Translations under genes and position numbers: made by a program
Source: Gonocerus acuteangulatus
Lineage: Eukaryota > Arthropoda > Insecta > Hemiptera > Coreidae
Length of the DNA stretch: 64,000 bases
NCBI GenBank assembly: GCA_946811695.1
Contig: OX328123.1
Location: forward strand, 31,151,399-31,215,398
Direction of reading: 5' to 3'
The notes under the pieces: model-generated
What the model was told of the DNA's origin: nothing
What the model saw: only the letters and a program-made list of their open reading frames with translations
Database searches by the model: none
Shown: one piece after another, positions 34,633 to 45,609 of the stretch
Layout of the letters: each line of letters starts with the position of its first letter
How positions within the stretch are numbered: the stretch's first letter is position 1

Positions 34633-34982
34633 GTTAATATGAGTAACAGTAGTTCGTTCTGTATTATTTTTGATGAAAAATAGTCCTAAATTTTACTAAT
34701 TTTAGTTTACAGATATAGATAATATGTTTTTCATATTATCAAGTCTCAAATCGACTTGTTTAGGTCGATTTGCAGAAGTGATGGACGATTATCGAATAAG
34801 AATCAATTCGAATCGAAATTGAATACGAATTTTGTAGATAATTGTAAGTAAACGTGAAATCGACCCATATCGAAGTTAGATCTTCTGAGCCCAGATCTTT
34901 TGAATTGATCTGAACTCATCGATCTTTTCATTTTGATTCAAAAGATCGTTTCATACTCGAAAATCGCCCATCTAGTTCTAAC
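32799..34982 (+). mobile_element. hAT-like MITE, copy 2, expanded by a minisatellite, with 8-bp TSD
   Basis: The body 32807-34974 is flanked by identical GTTCTAAC 8-mers (32799-32806 and 34975-34982). The right terminus reads GAAAATCGCCCATCTA, i.e. TAGATGGGCGATTTTC outward-in, a hAT-style end; the left end is more diverged. The order matches copy 1 (GCCGTAAAATAA, AACAGTGTCCTATATCC, TTTTTCTCTATTATTATT, CATATTATCAAGT). It gained a long tandem array and an (AT)n tract (34561-34633). Confidence 0.82.
33040..34485. repeat. Composite 55/15-bp minisatellite with an inverted block
   Basis: Units combine a 15-mer (ACAATAACTATGGAC) and a 55-mer ending CTAGAGGGAAAAAGG...TAATAAAC. A ~324-bp higher-order block is repeated: the rare TTTTTCCAACTAG variant recurs at ~33209 and ~33531, and the CTCCATTTAGAG variant at ~33400 and ~33724. 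From ~34071 to ~34305 the repeat runs backwards, then forwards again, making a palindrome whose flanks include AGCACAGTTTGATACTACTT and its complement. Confidence 0.92.
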
Positions 34983-35036
34983 TACTAAATGCCAAAAATC
35001 CCCTCTAAAATTTATATATATATATTTATATATATA

Positions 35037-35212
35037 TGGGGGCGAGGTTAGCTCAGCGGTAGAGCATTCGACTAATGAACTAGAGAACGGAGGTTCAAAA
35101 CCCGACCGTACACTAAAGATTTTATCTTCTGGTGTCGTCGTTCGAGGGTTGAATTTGGGGTCCCAGATCATCCTTATGCTCACTCAGTCTTTAATTAATT
35201 AATTAATGGGTA
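35037..35212 (+). mobile_element. tRNA-derived SINE, family B, copy 2
   Basis: A-box TTAGCTCAGCGGTAGAGCA and B-box GAGGTTCAAAACCC are well preserved. The body ACTAAAGATTTTATCTTCTG...GAGGGTTGAATTTGG and a TTTAATTAATTAATTAATGG tail follow. The tail and decayed acceptor region exclude a tRNA gene. Confidence 0.85.
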
Positions 35213-35239
35213 TGGGCGTATATGTATACATACGTATTC

Positions 35240-35600
35240 ACACACACAGATAATGTGTGTCTGTTAACACGATAGCGGCCACAAATTTTGTTTTTTTTTC
35301 GCCGCGAAACTAGGCAAATAGCATTCGTATATAGCAAACGGTTATAGGATTTCGTTAACCAAAGAAATAGGTCAATATGGAGGGGCGTTTACGTCCGATC
35401 GGAAGTACTTATTTGCCTATACAAGCCGTAATTTTTTTATAACCCAACGAAAGTCTATATCGACTTTTTTTATGAATGGGGGTTTACTGTTGAGGAAAAA
35501 TATTAATTAGCCCGTACCGGACGTAGTTTTTTACTTTCTTGTTACGAAACTCGATAAACTACATGCCCAATCAATAAGGATCATTAGTTATTAAAAAAAA
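35240..35600 (+). repeat. Dispersed repeat family Y, right-hand part
   Basis: TGTCTGTTAACACGATAGCG, CGAAACTAGGCAAATAGC, GAGGGGCGTTTACGTCCG and TACCGGACGTAG parallel 28067-28700 but are more diverged. Confidence 0.6.
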
Positions 35601-35867
35601 AATATATTGATGCAGTAGAAGTTATGGTTTAATCCTGAACATATTTATTTATTTATGTGGTGTTAGAGCAAGCAACTGGGGGATTAGCTCTATAAACATG
35701 TACAGTGAAAAAAATAAAATAAAATATAATAATTGATCCAGCTGTTCATTACAAATATAAAGGAATATATTATAAGTTTTACAAACTTTTGGTGGAATTT
35801 ATTTAAATTATACTGTTATATTTTATAACTAAGCGATTTATCAATTTCTCATCGCACATTAATAAAA

Positions 35868-35960
35868 GTTCGACTCGCAGGATCTGTGTTACCTTAAGCG
35901 GTTCCGTTCATATCCGTAGTGCGATTCTTAATGGAATGAACGTAGTTACTATCTAAGAAC
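35868..35960 (+). repeat. Family Z motif
   Basis: TTCGACTCGCAGGATCTGTG, GCGGTTCCGTTCATATCC; compare 23975-24065 and 52636-52915. Confidence 0.55.
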
Positions 35961-36104
35961 TTTCTAGAAAAATATAAAATGCAATCTCAAAGAGAAGAAC
36001 GATTCCCGGCGCTACAACAGGAAACTGACTGTATCCTAGCCTTAAATTACTGTATCCTTTTTCTCAGCATTAGCTCTAGAAAAACACTAATACAATACAA
36101 TACA

Positions 36105-38790
36105 ATAGAAAGGGACCTGGGCCCTTCGCCTTTGTTCACTGCGACCCTATTGGATCTATTGTGATTTGCGTCCCTGTCTTACTCCCTTTCCAACTTGCAG
36201 CTCCTCACATATAGCTTGAGCTCCTTGGGAGTAGCCTCGGCTATGTCCTTGGGTGTAGCAATTGCCTTCCCTATGTGCACTAGCCTGTTGTAGGCCAACG
36301 CCTCACATTCGCAGTGGACGTGCTGTGAGGTTTCCTCTTCTTCGAGGCACCAGCGATATGTAGGGTCCTCTATTAGCCCCATCGTGCACAGGTGTTTTCT
36401 TGGCGGACCATGTCCAGAGAGAAGTCCGACTATCCTTCTTAGTTCTATTCTTGTTAGTTGAAGGAAATACCCTGCCCTATCTTTCGAGATCCGGACAAGT
36501 AGCTTTGCCTGCCTCATACCTGGCTTAGCCTGCCAATTCTTTTGAATTTCATCTTGTTCCCAGGCATTTACTACCTTTTTGACAAAGCTTTTTGAAACAC
36601 CGAAGAACGGCTCAGGACCATGAAGTATCTCCTCCGATCCCTTCCTTGCCAGCTCATCAGCCTTCTCATTGCCCTCAATGCCCTCATGTCCCGGCACCCA
36701 CACAAGCGTAACCCTGTTACGCCTGCCCAGATCACTTAGGGCACTGTGGCAATCAAGCACTAATTTTGAGGAGACACTATGCGATGCAAGTGCCTTCAGT
36801 GCAGCTTGACTGTCACTATTAATTCGTATTCTTTGCCCTTTAACACCTTTTTTGAGATTTTCTCGGGCTGCAATCTCAATCGCATGAACTTCCGATTGGA
36901 AGACAGTAGCAAAGGATCCAAGAGCTATGGCTATTTCTGTTCTGGGACCACATACCCCTGCACCAGCCCTCTCATCCTTAAGAGAGCCATCGGTGTACCA
37001 CACCGATGAGTCTCTTTGGAAACTTTCCTGTCCTTCCTCCCAGCTCTGTCGACTAGGTATGACAACACTGAACTGCTTGTCAAAGACAAGTGTCCGTGTC
37101 GTCTCATCCGACCGGGTGAGGCATAAATCGCTCTCTTTTAGTCTTTGCAAAATCCTGAGATGTCCCCTAGTCTCATCCTTGCTCTCTTTGAGGGACTGAA
37201 TTCTCAGTGCACCAATCAGGGCCTCTCGCTTGATGCAGATAGCTAGCGGTGTTAATCCTATGATTGCTTCCATCGCTGCAGTGGGGCACGTCCTGATTGC
37301 CCCTGTGATTCCCAGGCATGCTAGCCTTTGGACTCTTTCTAGCCTGCTGGCTGCGGTCTTCTCTTCAGTTTTTGTCCACCAGACTAGTGCTGCGTATGTT
37401 ACCATAGGCCTTACTACAGCAGTGTATAGCCAGAGGAGCATCCTCGGACTCATACCTCAGGTTTTTCCACAGAGCCTGTTACAGGCCCATAAAGAGACCT
37501 TTGCCTTCTCAATCTGTTTATTGAGGTGCAAATTCCAAGTGAGCCTTCTATCCAGTGTTATTCCCAGATATTTGATCTCATTTATGACCAGTACAGGAGA
37601 CCCCTCCACCAGGATAGGTTCCATATTTTGGTTCCTTTTCCTAGAGAAAGGGACTACCTTGGTCTTTTCAGGATTAACAGTTAACCCAAGATTACGGCAC
37701 AATCTCATAATCATTTCTAGTGCCAGCTGCATACGTTCCTTTAGGACATGCGGAAATCTCCCTCTTACTGCTATATCATCCGCATATCCAATTACCTCGT
37801 ACCCAGCTTCTGAAAGAGCTCTAAGGAGGGAGTCCACCACCATTGTCCACAGCAGGGGTGATAAAACACCTCCCTGGGGGCAGCCTCTAGTTGCCCTTAT
37901 TCTTGTGGAGACCCACCCCTTCCTTGCTCTGATTCGCCGGCTTCCCAGCATAGCCCTAACCCATCTTCTGAGGATGAGCTCAGCACCAAACTCCTTGGTA
38001 GCCTCCTCTATGGCTGCATATGAGGTATTGTCAAAAGCACCCTCTATATCCAGGAATGCACATAATGCAATTTCCTTGTTTTGAAGTGAGTCCTCTATTC
38101 TGCCCACTAGATAATGCAGGGCAGTTTCTGTTGATTTGCCCTTTTGATACGCAAATTGCTGGGCATGCAGAGGATGCCTTCCTAAGATGTCCTCCCTGAT
38201 GTGCATGTCCACTACCTTCTCCATCGTTTTCAGCACGTTGGAAGAGAGACTTATAGGTCTATAGGACTTAGGTAAGTCCAGGGGCCTTGTTGGTCCCTTT
38301 GGTATAAAGATCACATCCGTGTCCCTCCAGAGACAGGGGATGTATCCATGTGCATAGCTTGCCTGAAACATGGCTGCTAGAATGCCTGCAAGCTTTCCTT
38401 TCCCATGGATTAGCTGAGCAGGGATAATACCATCTCCTCCAGGAGCCTTGTAAGGCTTGAAGGTTCCTATTGCCCACTTTACCTTTTCAATTGTAAAGGT
38501 TTTCTTGGCTGCTTGAAGCATCCATTTGTTTGCATTTTCATGCCCCCGAGGCTCATCTATCTCCTCTGTTTCGTCTGAGCAGTCTGGGAAGTGGGTCACT
38601 AGTAGCTCCCTAACTGTCTCTTCCAGGTTGCTCGTAATCGTCCCATCGGGTCTCTTTAGCAGTCCCATTTCATTTGTGTGCCTTTTGGCAAGCACTTTCT
38701 GTAGCCTAGCAGCATCTGGTAGGCTACTAACATCTTTGCAGAAATCTCTCCAGCTCCTTCTCTTAGCCTGCCTGATTCCTTTGTTATACT
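36105..38790 (-). pseudogene. R1/LOA-like LINE with RNase H, 5'-truncated, one nonsense codon
   Basis: A single minus-strand frame runs from about 38790 to 36179. RT motifs: a GIIPAQL region, FLDIEGAFDNTS, RGCPQGGVLSPLLW and YADDIAV. RNase H follows (YTDGSLKD, SEVHAIEIAA, INSDSQAALKAL, NEKADELARKG), with all acidic catalytic residues kept. A Cys/His C-terminal knuckle (YRWCLEEEETSQHVHCECEA) ends it. The frame is broken only by TGA at 37459-37457, where the sister element at 61298-64000 has TGG (Trp). The endonuclease and ORF1 are missing, a typical 5' truncation. The 3' end runs into a short (ATTGT)n tail near 36091-36110. Confidence 0.92.
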
Positions 38791-39614
38791 CCGTCTATAT
38801 CCGTATAAAACATTTTTCTGAAATTTCAGAGCAAACTCGATTATCTAAAGTATTAGCGTGGATAAATAACAGGAAAAGTCTCGGTTAAATTGCGAGAAAA
38901 GGATCAGTCCTAAAAAAAGAAAAAAAAAAGTGGAAAAACGTTTTTATTATTATTAGTTTTCATATAAAAACTGGAGTGAAGAATATAAGTAGAATTTATA
39001 GGATGAGTATTGCCCTGGAGAAATGTAGTGAGAACATTAGGGGAGAAATTGGAAGGGGGATGGAGAAAGGTCGGTTGTAAATTCTAATTCGCATTTTATG
39101 CTTACGAAACTGGGAAAATATACCTATTAAACACCTTCCTTTAGGATGGGGAGGGGGGAGATTATTAACACTTTTATTGTAGGGCGTTCCCTTGCTGTGA
39201 TTGACCTCTTCAAGTAGATATAAAACATTTTAAAGTCTTTAGTCACTCTTTGCCCTCTTGATTCTATAGACCAGGGGGCATCTGTAAATAAAATTGTACA
39301 AGAAAATGGGAAAGTATTATTATGTTATTCTTTAATGTATTACGCCACATACAACCACAAAATATAATTATATTTCTACTATAGCATTTGGCTTTATGAC
39401 TTCCTACAGGTACAATATCTGTCTACTCTCCTAGGATGCATCTTGATTTATGAAGTGCAATAAATCCTACCTGAAGCCTGCCTAGTAGCTCGACCCGGGC
39501 AAATGTCTGACCCTACACAGAGTCTTAACAACCTCTTTCTGCAGGAACTGCGTCATTTTAAGACGTGTCCATTCTCATCCATATTGTCATTTCAAAAGTT
39601 TAAAATAGAACTAA

Positions 39615-39617
<3 letters not shown>
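38791..39617. other. Mostly unrecognised
   Basis: No gene seen. About 39525-39610 contains a weak family Z trace (CTGCAGGAACTGCGTCATTT). Confidence 0.4.

Positions 39618-39660
<43 letters not shown>
39618..39660. repeat. Poly-T tract
   Basis: About 43 consecutive T; possibly the A-tail of a minus-strand insertion whose body I cannot identify. Confidence 0.9.
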
Positions 39661-39663
<3 letters not shown>

Positions 39664-39894
39664 TATTATTTCATGAAAACTGTTAACACCCACAGGTTAG
39701 AAGCGGAAATTCCTCAATCTAAAGCAAGACTCTCAAAGTCAATTCAAAATACAAACACGCTTCTCAATTACTTGTCATGCTTTATTGGAAAAAATGCAAT
39801 CAAAATAAGACCAAGATATTAAAAACTAAGGCAAACCGAGAAAAAAAAAAACAATTAAGAACAAAGGTAAACAGAGATAAAAAAATCTCTTTCT

Positions 39895-40994
39895 CTTGGC
39901 AAGCTATATTTCTAACAATGAATTGTTTTTCTTATTTTACTTAATCTGTTTTATTGTCAAATACATTATCCAACTATAATAATAAAGCAATTAAAAAAAA
40001 CGAAGCAAGGAATAAAAACAGGTAAAAAGAACCGTTCGAATAATCGAAATCATTTAAGCACTTATTTATCCGATTGACATCGCTTATTCAAAACTTCCTT
40101 TAGATCCTTTTTTGTAGACCATTTAGTAAGCTTTCGAGTGGTAACCGTTCGCTTCCCAAGATTGTCAACGGTTTTCGAGATACTAACGAAAGTATAAAAG
40201 GTTACCAAAACTTTTCTTGTCTGTTAATAAAATATTTTATTCTAACCCTTCCTTTACTCCAAACGTAACCAAAATTTCAACATATTAGTGTTGATAAAAT
40301 TCAAACATGCAGAAAATGTTTCAACTGAATCCCATAATTCTAAGTACCAAAATCAAAGACAAAGAGAACAGTTCGAATAAGCGAAATCAATTACTTTAAA
40401 GTTTTAAGAACTTATTTCTCCGATTGACATCGCCTAATCAAAACTTCATCAGAACCATTTTTGTAGAGCATTTAGTGAGCTTTCTAATGGTCAACTTCCG
40501 TTTCCCAAGATTCTCAACCTTTTTCGAGATATTAAGGAAAGTATACAAAGTTACCAAAACTTTTTATGTCTGTTAATAAAATATTTTATTCTAACCCTTC
40601 CTAAACTCCAAACGTAACAAAAATTTCAACATATTAGTTTTAATGAAAGTAGAACATGCAGAAAATGTTTCAACTGAATCCCATGATTCTAAGTACCCAA
40701 ACCAAAAACGGTATTCAAAAACTATTTTTCCAATTTTCTCGAAAACGGTTAAAGCTCTCGCCTTGAAAATGATTTCATTCGTTTCCTTAGCCCAAGAAGC
40801 ATATAAAACGAGTACTTACAAGCTTATGAACTCAAAAACGTAAGCGTTACGATTTTTTTGCGCGAATTTCGCCCCAAACGCCATCTTCCAGTGGGCGGAT
40901 TCTGCTGGTTAACGAACTTGACCTTTTAAATTGGACGACGGATTTTTGTACCAAATTTCATCACAATCGGACCATTAGGGAAGCCAGAAATGAG

Positions 40995-41059
<65 letters not shown>

Positions 41060-41205
41060 AATTTGAACCACCGTTATTTTCGGTCTCTAGGGGTTCTGAA
41101 ACGCGACATTTTCTAGTCGGCACTTCCGGATTGTTTCATTGTATCAACCTTATAAGCGGGGTTCCTCCCTATGGGGGAGGGAGGAACCGCGCTAAAACGT
41201 TTCTA
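39895..41205 (+). mobile_element. Dispersed family X, copy 3 (uninterrupted)
   Basis: A continuous copy: a ~470-bp duplicated left section (39900-40370, again 40375-40690), GAACTCAAAAACGTAAGCGT, GCGCGAATTTCGCCCCAAAC, (AT)n at 40999-41056, CAAATTTGAACCACCGTTAT. It ends with GGTTCCTCCC...GGGAGGAACC and CGCTAAAA. It is the reference that shows copy 2 was split by an insertion in its (AT)n. Confidence 0.85.
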
Positions 41206-41512
41206 TTCTTACAAGGGGAGTCTACAGGGGTTAGGTCACAAATCAGGCCTATTTTCTTTCTGGTGATTCTGCATCGAAATATAATCCAAGCGTTTCATCC
41301 TTAGACTGCACCTACATTGGACCCGCATTTTCCCCGATCCGATTCGGCAGTCGACCTATATGCCTACATTGGTCTCGGCCCGATGAGATCCGATCTAGAC
41401 ACAGCTCGTCAGTAATCAACTCATAGCGAAATGAAAACGAGTGATTAATTTATAAAATACCACCTAATAAGCATAGAAACCTTCAATTACCTTGTTGGAG
41501 GTATAAAGGATG
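41206..41512. other. No recognised feature
   Basis: A GGATCGGGG / CCGATCCGATTCGG-rich patch around 41335-41400 has counterparts near 43660-43820 (GGTCGGATGGAG...CGGATCAGATCAGG), so the CR1-like LINE may have inserted into a small repeat. Confidence 0.35.
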
Positions 41513-43425
41513 AATGAATGAATGAATGAATGAAAAGTTTTATTCTTATTCCGGGACAGAAGTCCCATAGGAATAATTTTGAAATTACAAAATAATTTTG
41601 AAATTACAAAATAATTTTGAATTTTACGTATAAACTTAAAAACTTATAAATGCTATCAGTATCAGTATATAGTGTACAGCTTCAATATAGACTAGGGGTT
41701 GGGTAAAACTTGGAGGGATAGAAGGTGGTGGAAGAGTCGGGATTTAAAGGTTTCAAGGTTGGTAGAATGGCGGACAGACAGAGGTAAAGAATTCCATAGC
41801 GAGGTGGCACGGGTGACGAATGATTTTTCGAATATTGCTGTTCGGTGGGAAGGAATATAAAGATCGGAAGGACGAGATCGGGTATTACGGGAGTGAACCG
41901 AGGATTTAAATTTAAGAAGTTGAAAAATATAAGAAGGTCTACGGGATTGAATTACTTGGTAAAGGACTGAGCCGAGGAAGTACTGACGACGATAAAGAGG
42001 GAATAGCCAATTTAGCTCCTGGTAGAAATGTGATATGTGGGAGTCTCTGGGGATCCCGAGGATAAAACGAATGAAACAGTTCATGAGGCGTTTGAGTTTT
42101 GCCTCGAGATCGCCAGAAAGTCCACCGTACACCAAACAACCATAGTCAAACTGGGGGAATAATAGGGAAGTTACGAGGAGTTGACGGGTCTTTGTTGGCA
42201 GGAGATGGCGGGAGAGGTTGAGCTGTCTCAGGATAAATATGGACCGACGGGAAATTTGGGAAATATGATTTTTCCAGGAAAGGTTCTGATCAAATATGAT
42301 CCCAAGATTTTTAACTGATTTACAATATTTTATAGGGATGCTGTTAAGGTAAAGGGCTGGAAAAGGGGAAGTAGAACTTATGAGGGATTGGGAGCCTATA
42401 ACAATGGCTTTGGATTTGTCTGGATTCAGGGAAAGCTTATTAGCTGCAGCCCAAGCATTGATGTTGTTAAGATCTACTTGCAGCTTGTCTACAGCATCTC
42501 GTAGCAAAGAGGGCTTAAAGGATAGGTAGATTTGGGTAACGTCAGCGTAAAGATGAAACTTGGAATGAACTATGGAAAGAGGAAGATCATTGATGTAAAC
42601 AGAAAATAGAGTTGGGGATAACGAGGAGCCCTGCGGTACACCACGGGAAAGAGGAAGAGGGCTAGAAGGATTGCTGACGGGGATGACCACGTATTGGGAT
42701 CGATTGGATAGAAAGGATTGGAACCAGCTAATGGCACTGTTGGAAAAGGAAAGAGATTGGAGTTTGGTGAGGAGGATTTGATGGTCTACGGTATCAAATG
42801 CTTTTGAAAAACCTAGGAGAACTAGAATAGCGAGCTGTTGGTTATCTATGGCAGTTTGAATGTCATGGGTGATTTTTATGAGCGCTGATTGAGTGGAGTA
42901 TGACGGACGGAAGCCAGACTGGAGAGGGTTAAGGAGATTATTTTGTTCAAGGTGGTTGGATACTTGAGATTGGACCAGGCGCTCTAAAGGTTTGGAAAGA
43001 TTGGATAGAAGGGAGATAGGACGGAAATCCTTCGGAGAGCAGGGGTTTGATATTTTGTTAAGAGGGAGAACCAACGCTGTTTTCCATTGAGAAGGAAAAG
43101 TCGAGTTTTGAAGGGAATAGTTGTATATGTGAAGAAGGATAGGAAGGATTGCGGGTAAGCAGGCCTTAATCAGTTTAACGGGAACAGAGTCTGGACCGTA
43201 ATCATTGGTTCGGGATTGAAGGACCGCGGTTAGAAGATCTTCTGGGGTAATATAGGAGAAGTAGAAGTTGTTGGAATTAAAAGGTAGTGTGGAAGGTATA
43301 GGAGGACTGGATAGGACTGAGGGAGAAGATACAAAGTGAGCATTAAGAACATCAGGGAATAAAGGATGAGTTGAGAGGCCATCAAATCTTCCGGAAGTAT
43401 ATTCGTCCCGAAAAAAAATCTCATT
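41513..43425 (-). pseudogene. CR1-like LINE, RT to 3' end, with mutated active site
   Basis: A long minus-strand frame (~560 codons when read from ~43425) encodes the RT half of a CR1-type polymerase: TPEDLLTAVLQSRTND, KDFRPISLLSNLSK, FSKAFDTVDHQILL, RGVPQGSSLSPTLFSVYIND, LNPDKSKA and the C-terminus FVTRATSLWNSLPLS. The motif A Asp is Gly (LVLLGFSKAFD) and YADD is YADV, so the enzyme would be inactive although the frame is almost undamaged. The endonuclease is missing. The 3' end carries CCGGGACAGAAGTCCCATAG and a (TTCA)n tail at 41513-41534. Confidence 0.9.
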
Positions 43426-44044
43426 TACTTTTTAACTGTTACACTACAATAAGAGAAGCATTAGTATTTATATTTTTAAAAAAAGTATAAGAAAGGTAAA
43501 TTAATGAACAGGGGAAACAAAAAACAAAAATCTGACTAGACAAAGTTGTTCTAAATGTTAGTAGCTTTCATTTAAGAAAAAAATGCCTTGACACTGGTTT
43601 AGATTAAGAGATGGTAGACGTTTTTAAAAGACAATATGTCATTTGCCACCATTTTGCGTCGGTCCTCGGATATCGATCTAGAAAAAAAAACAAGTTTGAA
43701 CGTCCGAGAATCGGTGGTCATCGGATAAGGTCGGATGGAGATTAATGTACGGACCTCCATTGATATACTCGTGTTTTTTTTTCTTCCGACAGTCGGTGGC
43801 TATCGGATCAGATCAGGACAAATGTTGGTGCACCCTTTGGTGCTAAGAAATAAAATAAAATAGACTGAAAATTCATTATTTTATAACTCGAGTTTGAGAA
43901 ATGACATCCACGTGTTTATTTCGCCAATTCACTTATTTTAGAGTGTGATTTAAAAACATGTTTACGTTTTTAAGTAAACTAGCATTATACATTTTTTCAC
44001 TCTGTAGATAATAGCAGATTTAAAAGGAGCACCCCTAATCTATT
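43426..44044. other. Mostly unrecognised
   Basis: Contains GGTCGGATGG/CGGATCAGATCAGG-type text near 43660-43830 that echoes 41335-41400 on the other side of the CR1-like LINE. No gene. Confidence 0.35.
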
Positions 44045-44256
44045 ATTTTATTTAAATTTTAAAGTTCATTATTATTATCTAAGAATTTTGGGATGTGTTA
44101 TCTATAGGTCACCACCCCTTTTCCAGCCACGATAGGGCTGATGTATTTTCTTTATTTTAAAGAAAATCCACAACCCCATAGTGGGAATTGAAGCCACGAC
44201 CTTTGGCACGGAGTTTTAAGTACTCATGCTTTAACATTCACAGCCACCAGGCCTCC
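44045..44256 (-). mobile_element. SINE family C, copy 1
   Basis: On the minus strand a tRNA-like head GGAGGCCTGGTGGCTGTGAA with B-box-like CGTGGCTTCAATTCCCAC is followed by TGGGGTTGTGG and the tail CAGCCCTATCGTGGCTGG...AAAATTTAAATAAA. Copies at 50755-50951 and 58457-58654 have the same order. Confidence 0.75.
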
Positions 44257-44723
44257 CCTAATCTGCTAAATATCATCGAAAACCACAAATAATATTTTTT
44301 TCCAGCATGGACGAGCCTAAAGAAAAAATTACGTGACGTTTTGAAATTGGACTCTGAAAATAAGAGAGATTTATTTTTCTAGCCATATAAATAACTATTA
44401 AGTTACCTGAGAAGGGACTTGTAAGAAATGGTTCTCAAAATAAAAATACAATTTAAACTATTTTGCGTATAACATTGAGTCCAGAACACTCTGATTGAAA
44501 GAAAATGTTTAACTTTAGATCCTTCTTCGACGCTCCAAATTGAATCGTTTAAATTGTCTTTGAAACATGGTCGAATTTTTGAATCTTTAACACATTTTTG
44601 TCCAGCCAGCCTCAATGCAATTTTCTTTATTTTTGGAATCTTCGATTTCGTTGAGGCTAGACCGATCGTGTATGGATGAGTCGTGTAAAATAATGCGCAT
44701 TACTCTCAGAGCGCTCCTTGTAG

Positions 44724-44727
<4 letters not shown>
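44257..44727. other. No recognised feature
   Basis: Short open frames here have no family character. Confidence 0.4.
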
Positions 44728-44814
<87 letters not shown>

Positions 44815-44940
44815 AATATAGACATTTTATCGAAGGTCATTTTCTTTATCTATTCAGGATCGATAAAGATTTCAACTAATTGGACAAAGCTTCCTTCATG
44901 AATGCAACCTCTGTACCTACATTCCTTTTGAGGTGAAAGT
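44728..44940. repeat. (AT)n(GA)n tract and family Y fragment
   Basis: (AT)n at 44728-44796 passes into (GA)n to 44813. The next ~130 bp (ACATTTTATCGAAGGTCATT...TTCATGAATGCAACC) is a decayed reverse piece of family Y. Confidence 0.6.
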
Positions 44941-45600
44941 TTATTTACATTGTTATTCACTACTAGGTATTTAGAAATGGTCATAACATAGTATTGTCCT
45001 CTAATGAACCATCTCTATGATCCTTTATAATACTCTCAAAGCATCTCAATGTTTCTATACCAACCTCCTGTCACCTGGAGTAATAGAAGCTAGTATATAA
45101 GTCCAAGTAGCTACTGTATAGCATAAAGCAAGTTATACACTATTATTATATGTGCTAGTTCAGCTAAATGTGAACTAGTACATATAATTAGGCTGTTTTG
45201 TGCTATCAGGTTGTGACTGAGCATCAACAGCCCACACTAGGTAGTCTGAACCATGCTTTTCCTTTGTGCTCTGTCCGTGCAATTAGTTGCTACAGAGGGC
45301 TTTAAGGGCCTTCTCTTTGTGAGAAACTCCTATTTTTTTCTTCTTTTTTTGTAGAGGAAGTGCGAGAATCAGTATTGCCACAGTCGGCAGTTTTTGATTA
45401 AAAGAGAATTCATCGTTTCAGGTGCCATTTCTTTGATTTGATACTAATTGTCCATTCTGCGGAGAAATTGATGCCCTTAAATTTTTGAATGAATTTAAAT
45501 TTCTTCCATTGACCAGTAGATAGGAGAAAGTTTCTTCTCTAAAATTGTGCTTTAATTGTTTTAATCCAAATCACTAGGCTAAAAAATGTGATAGTAAGGG
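44941..45600. other. Unrecognised; possibly 5' part of the BEL/Pao remnant
   Basis: Frames near 45370-45430 give CRNQYCHSRQF-like text that could be a decayed gag zinc knuckle, but this is too weak to call. Confidence 0.3.
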
Positions 45601-45609
45601 TAAGCGTTT

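Noticed and set aside
35037..35110. Possible tRNA gene with good A- and B-boxes
   Set aside because: No proper acceptor-stem pairing or CCA-proximal end; it continues into a SINE body and (TTAA)n tail shared with 18294-18475.
37457..37459. In-frame TGA as a selenocysteine or programmed readthrough codon
   Set aside because: The aligned position in the sister LINE is Trp (TGG), so a single G-to-A nonsense change is the simple explanation.
37230..38084. 284-codon plus-strand open frame
   Set aside because: It is the antisense shadow of the LINE reverse transcriptase on the minus strand.
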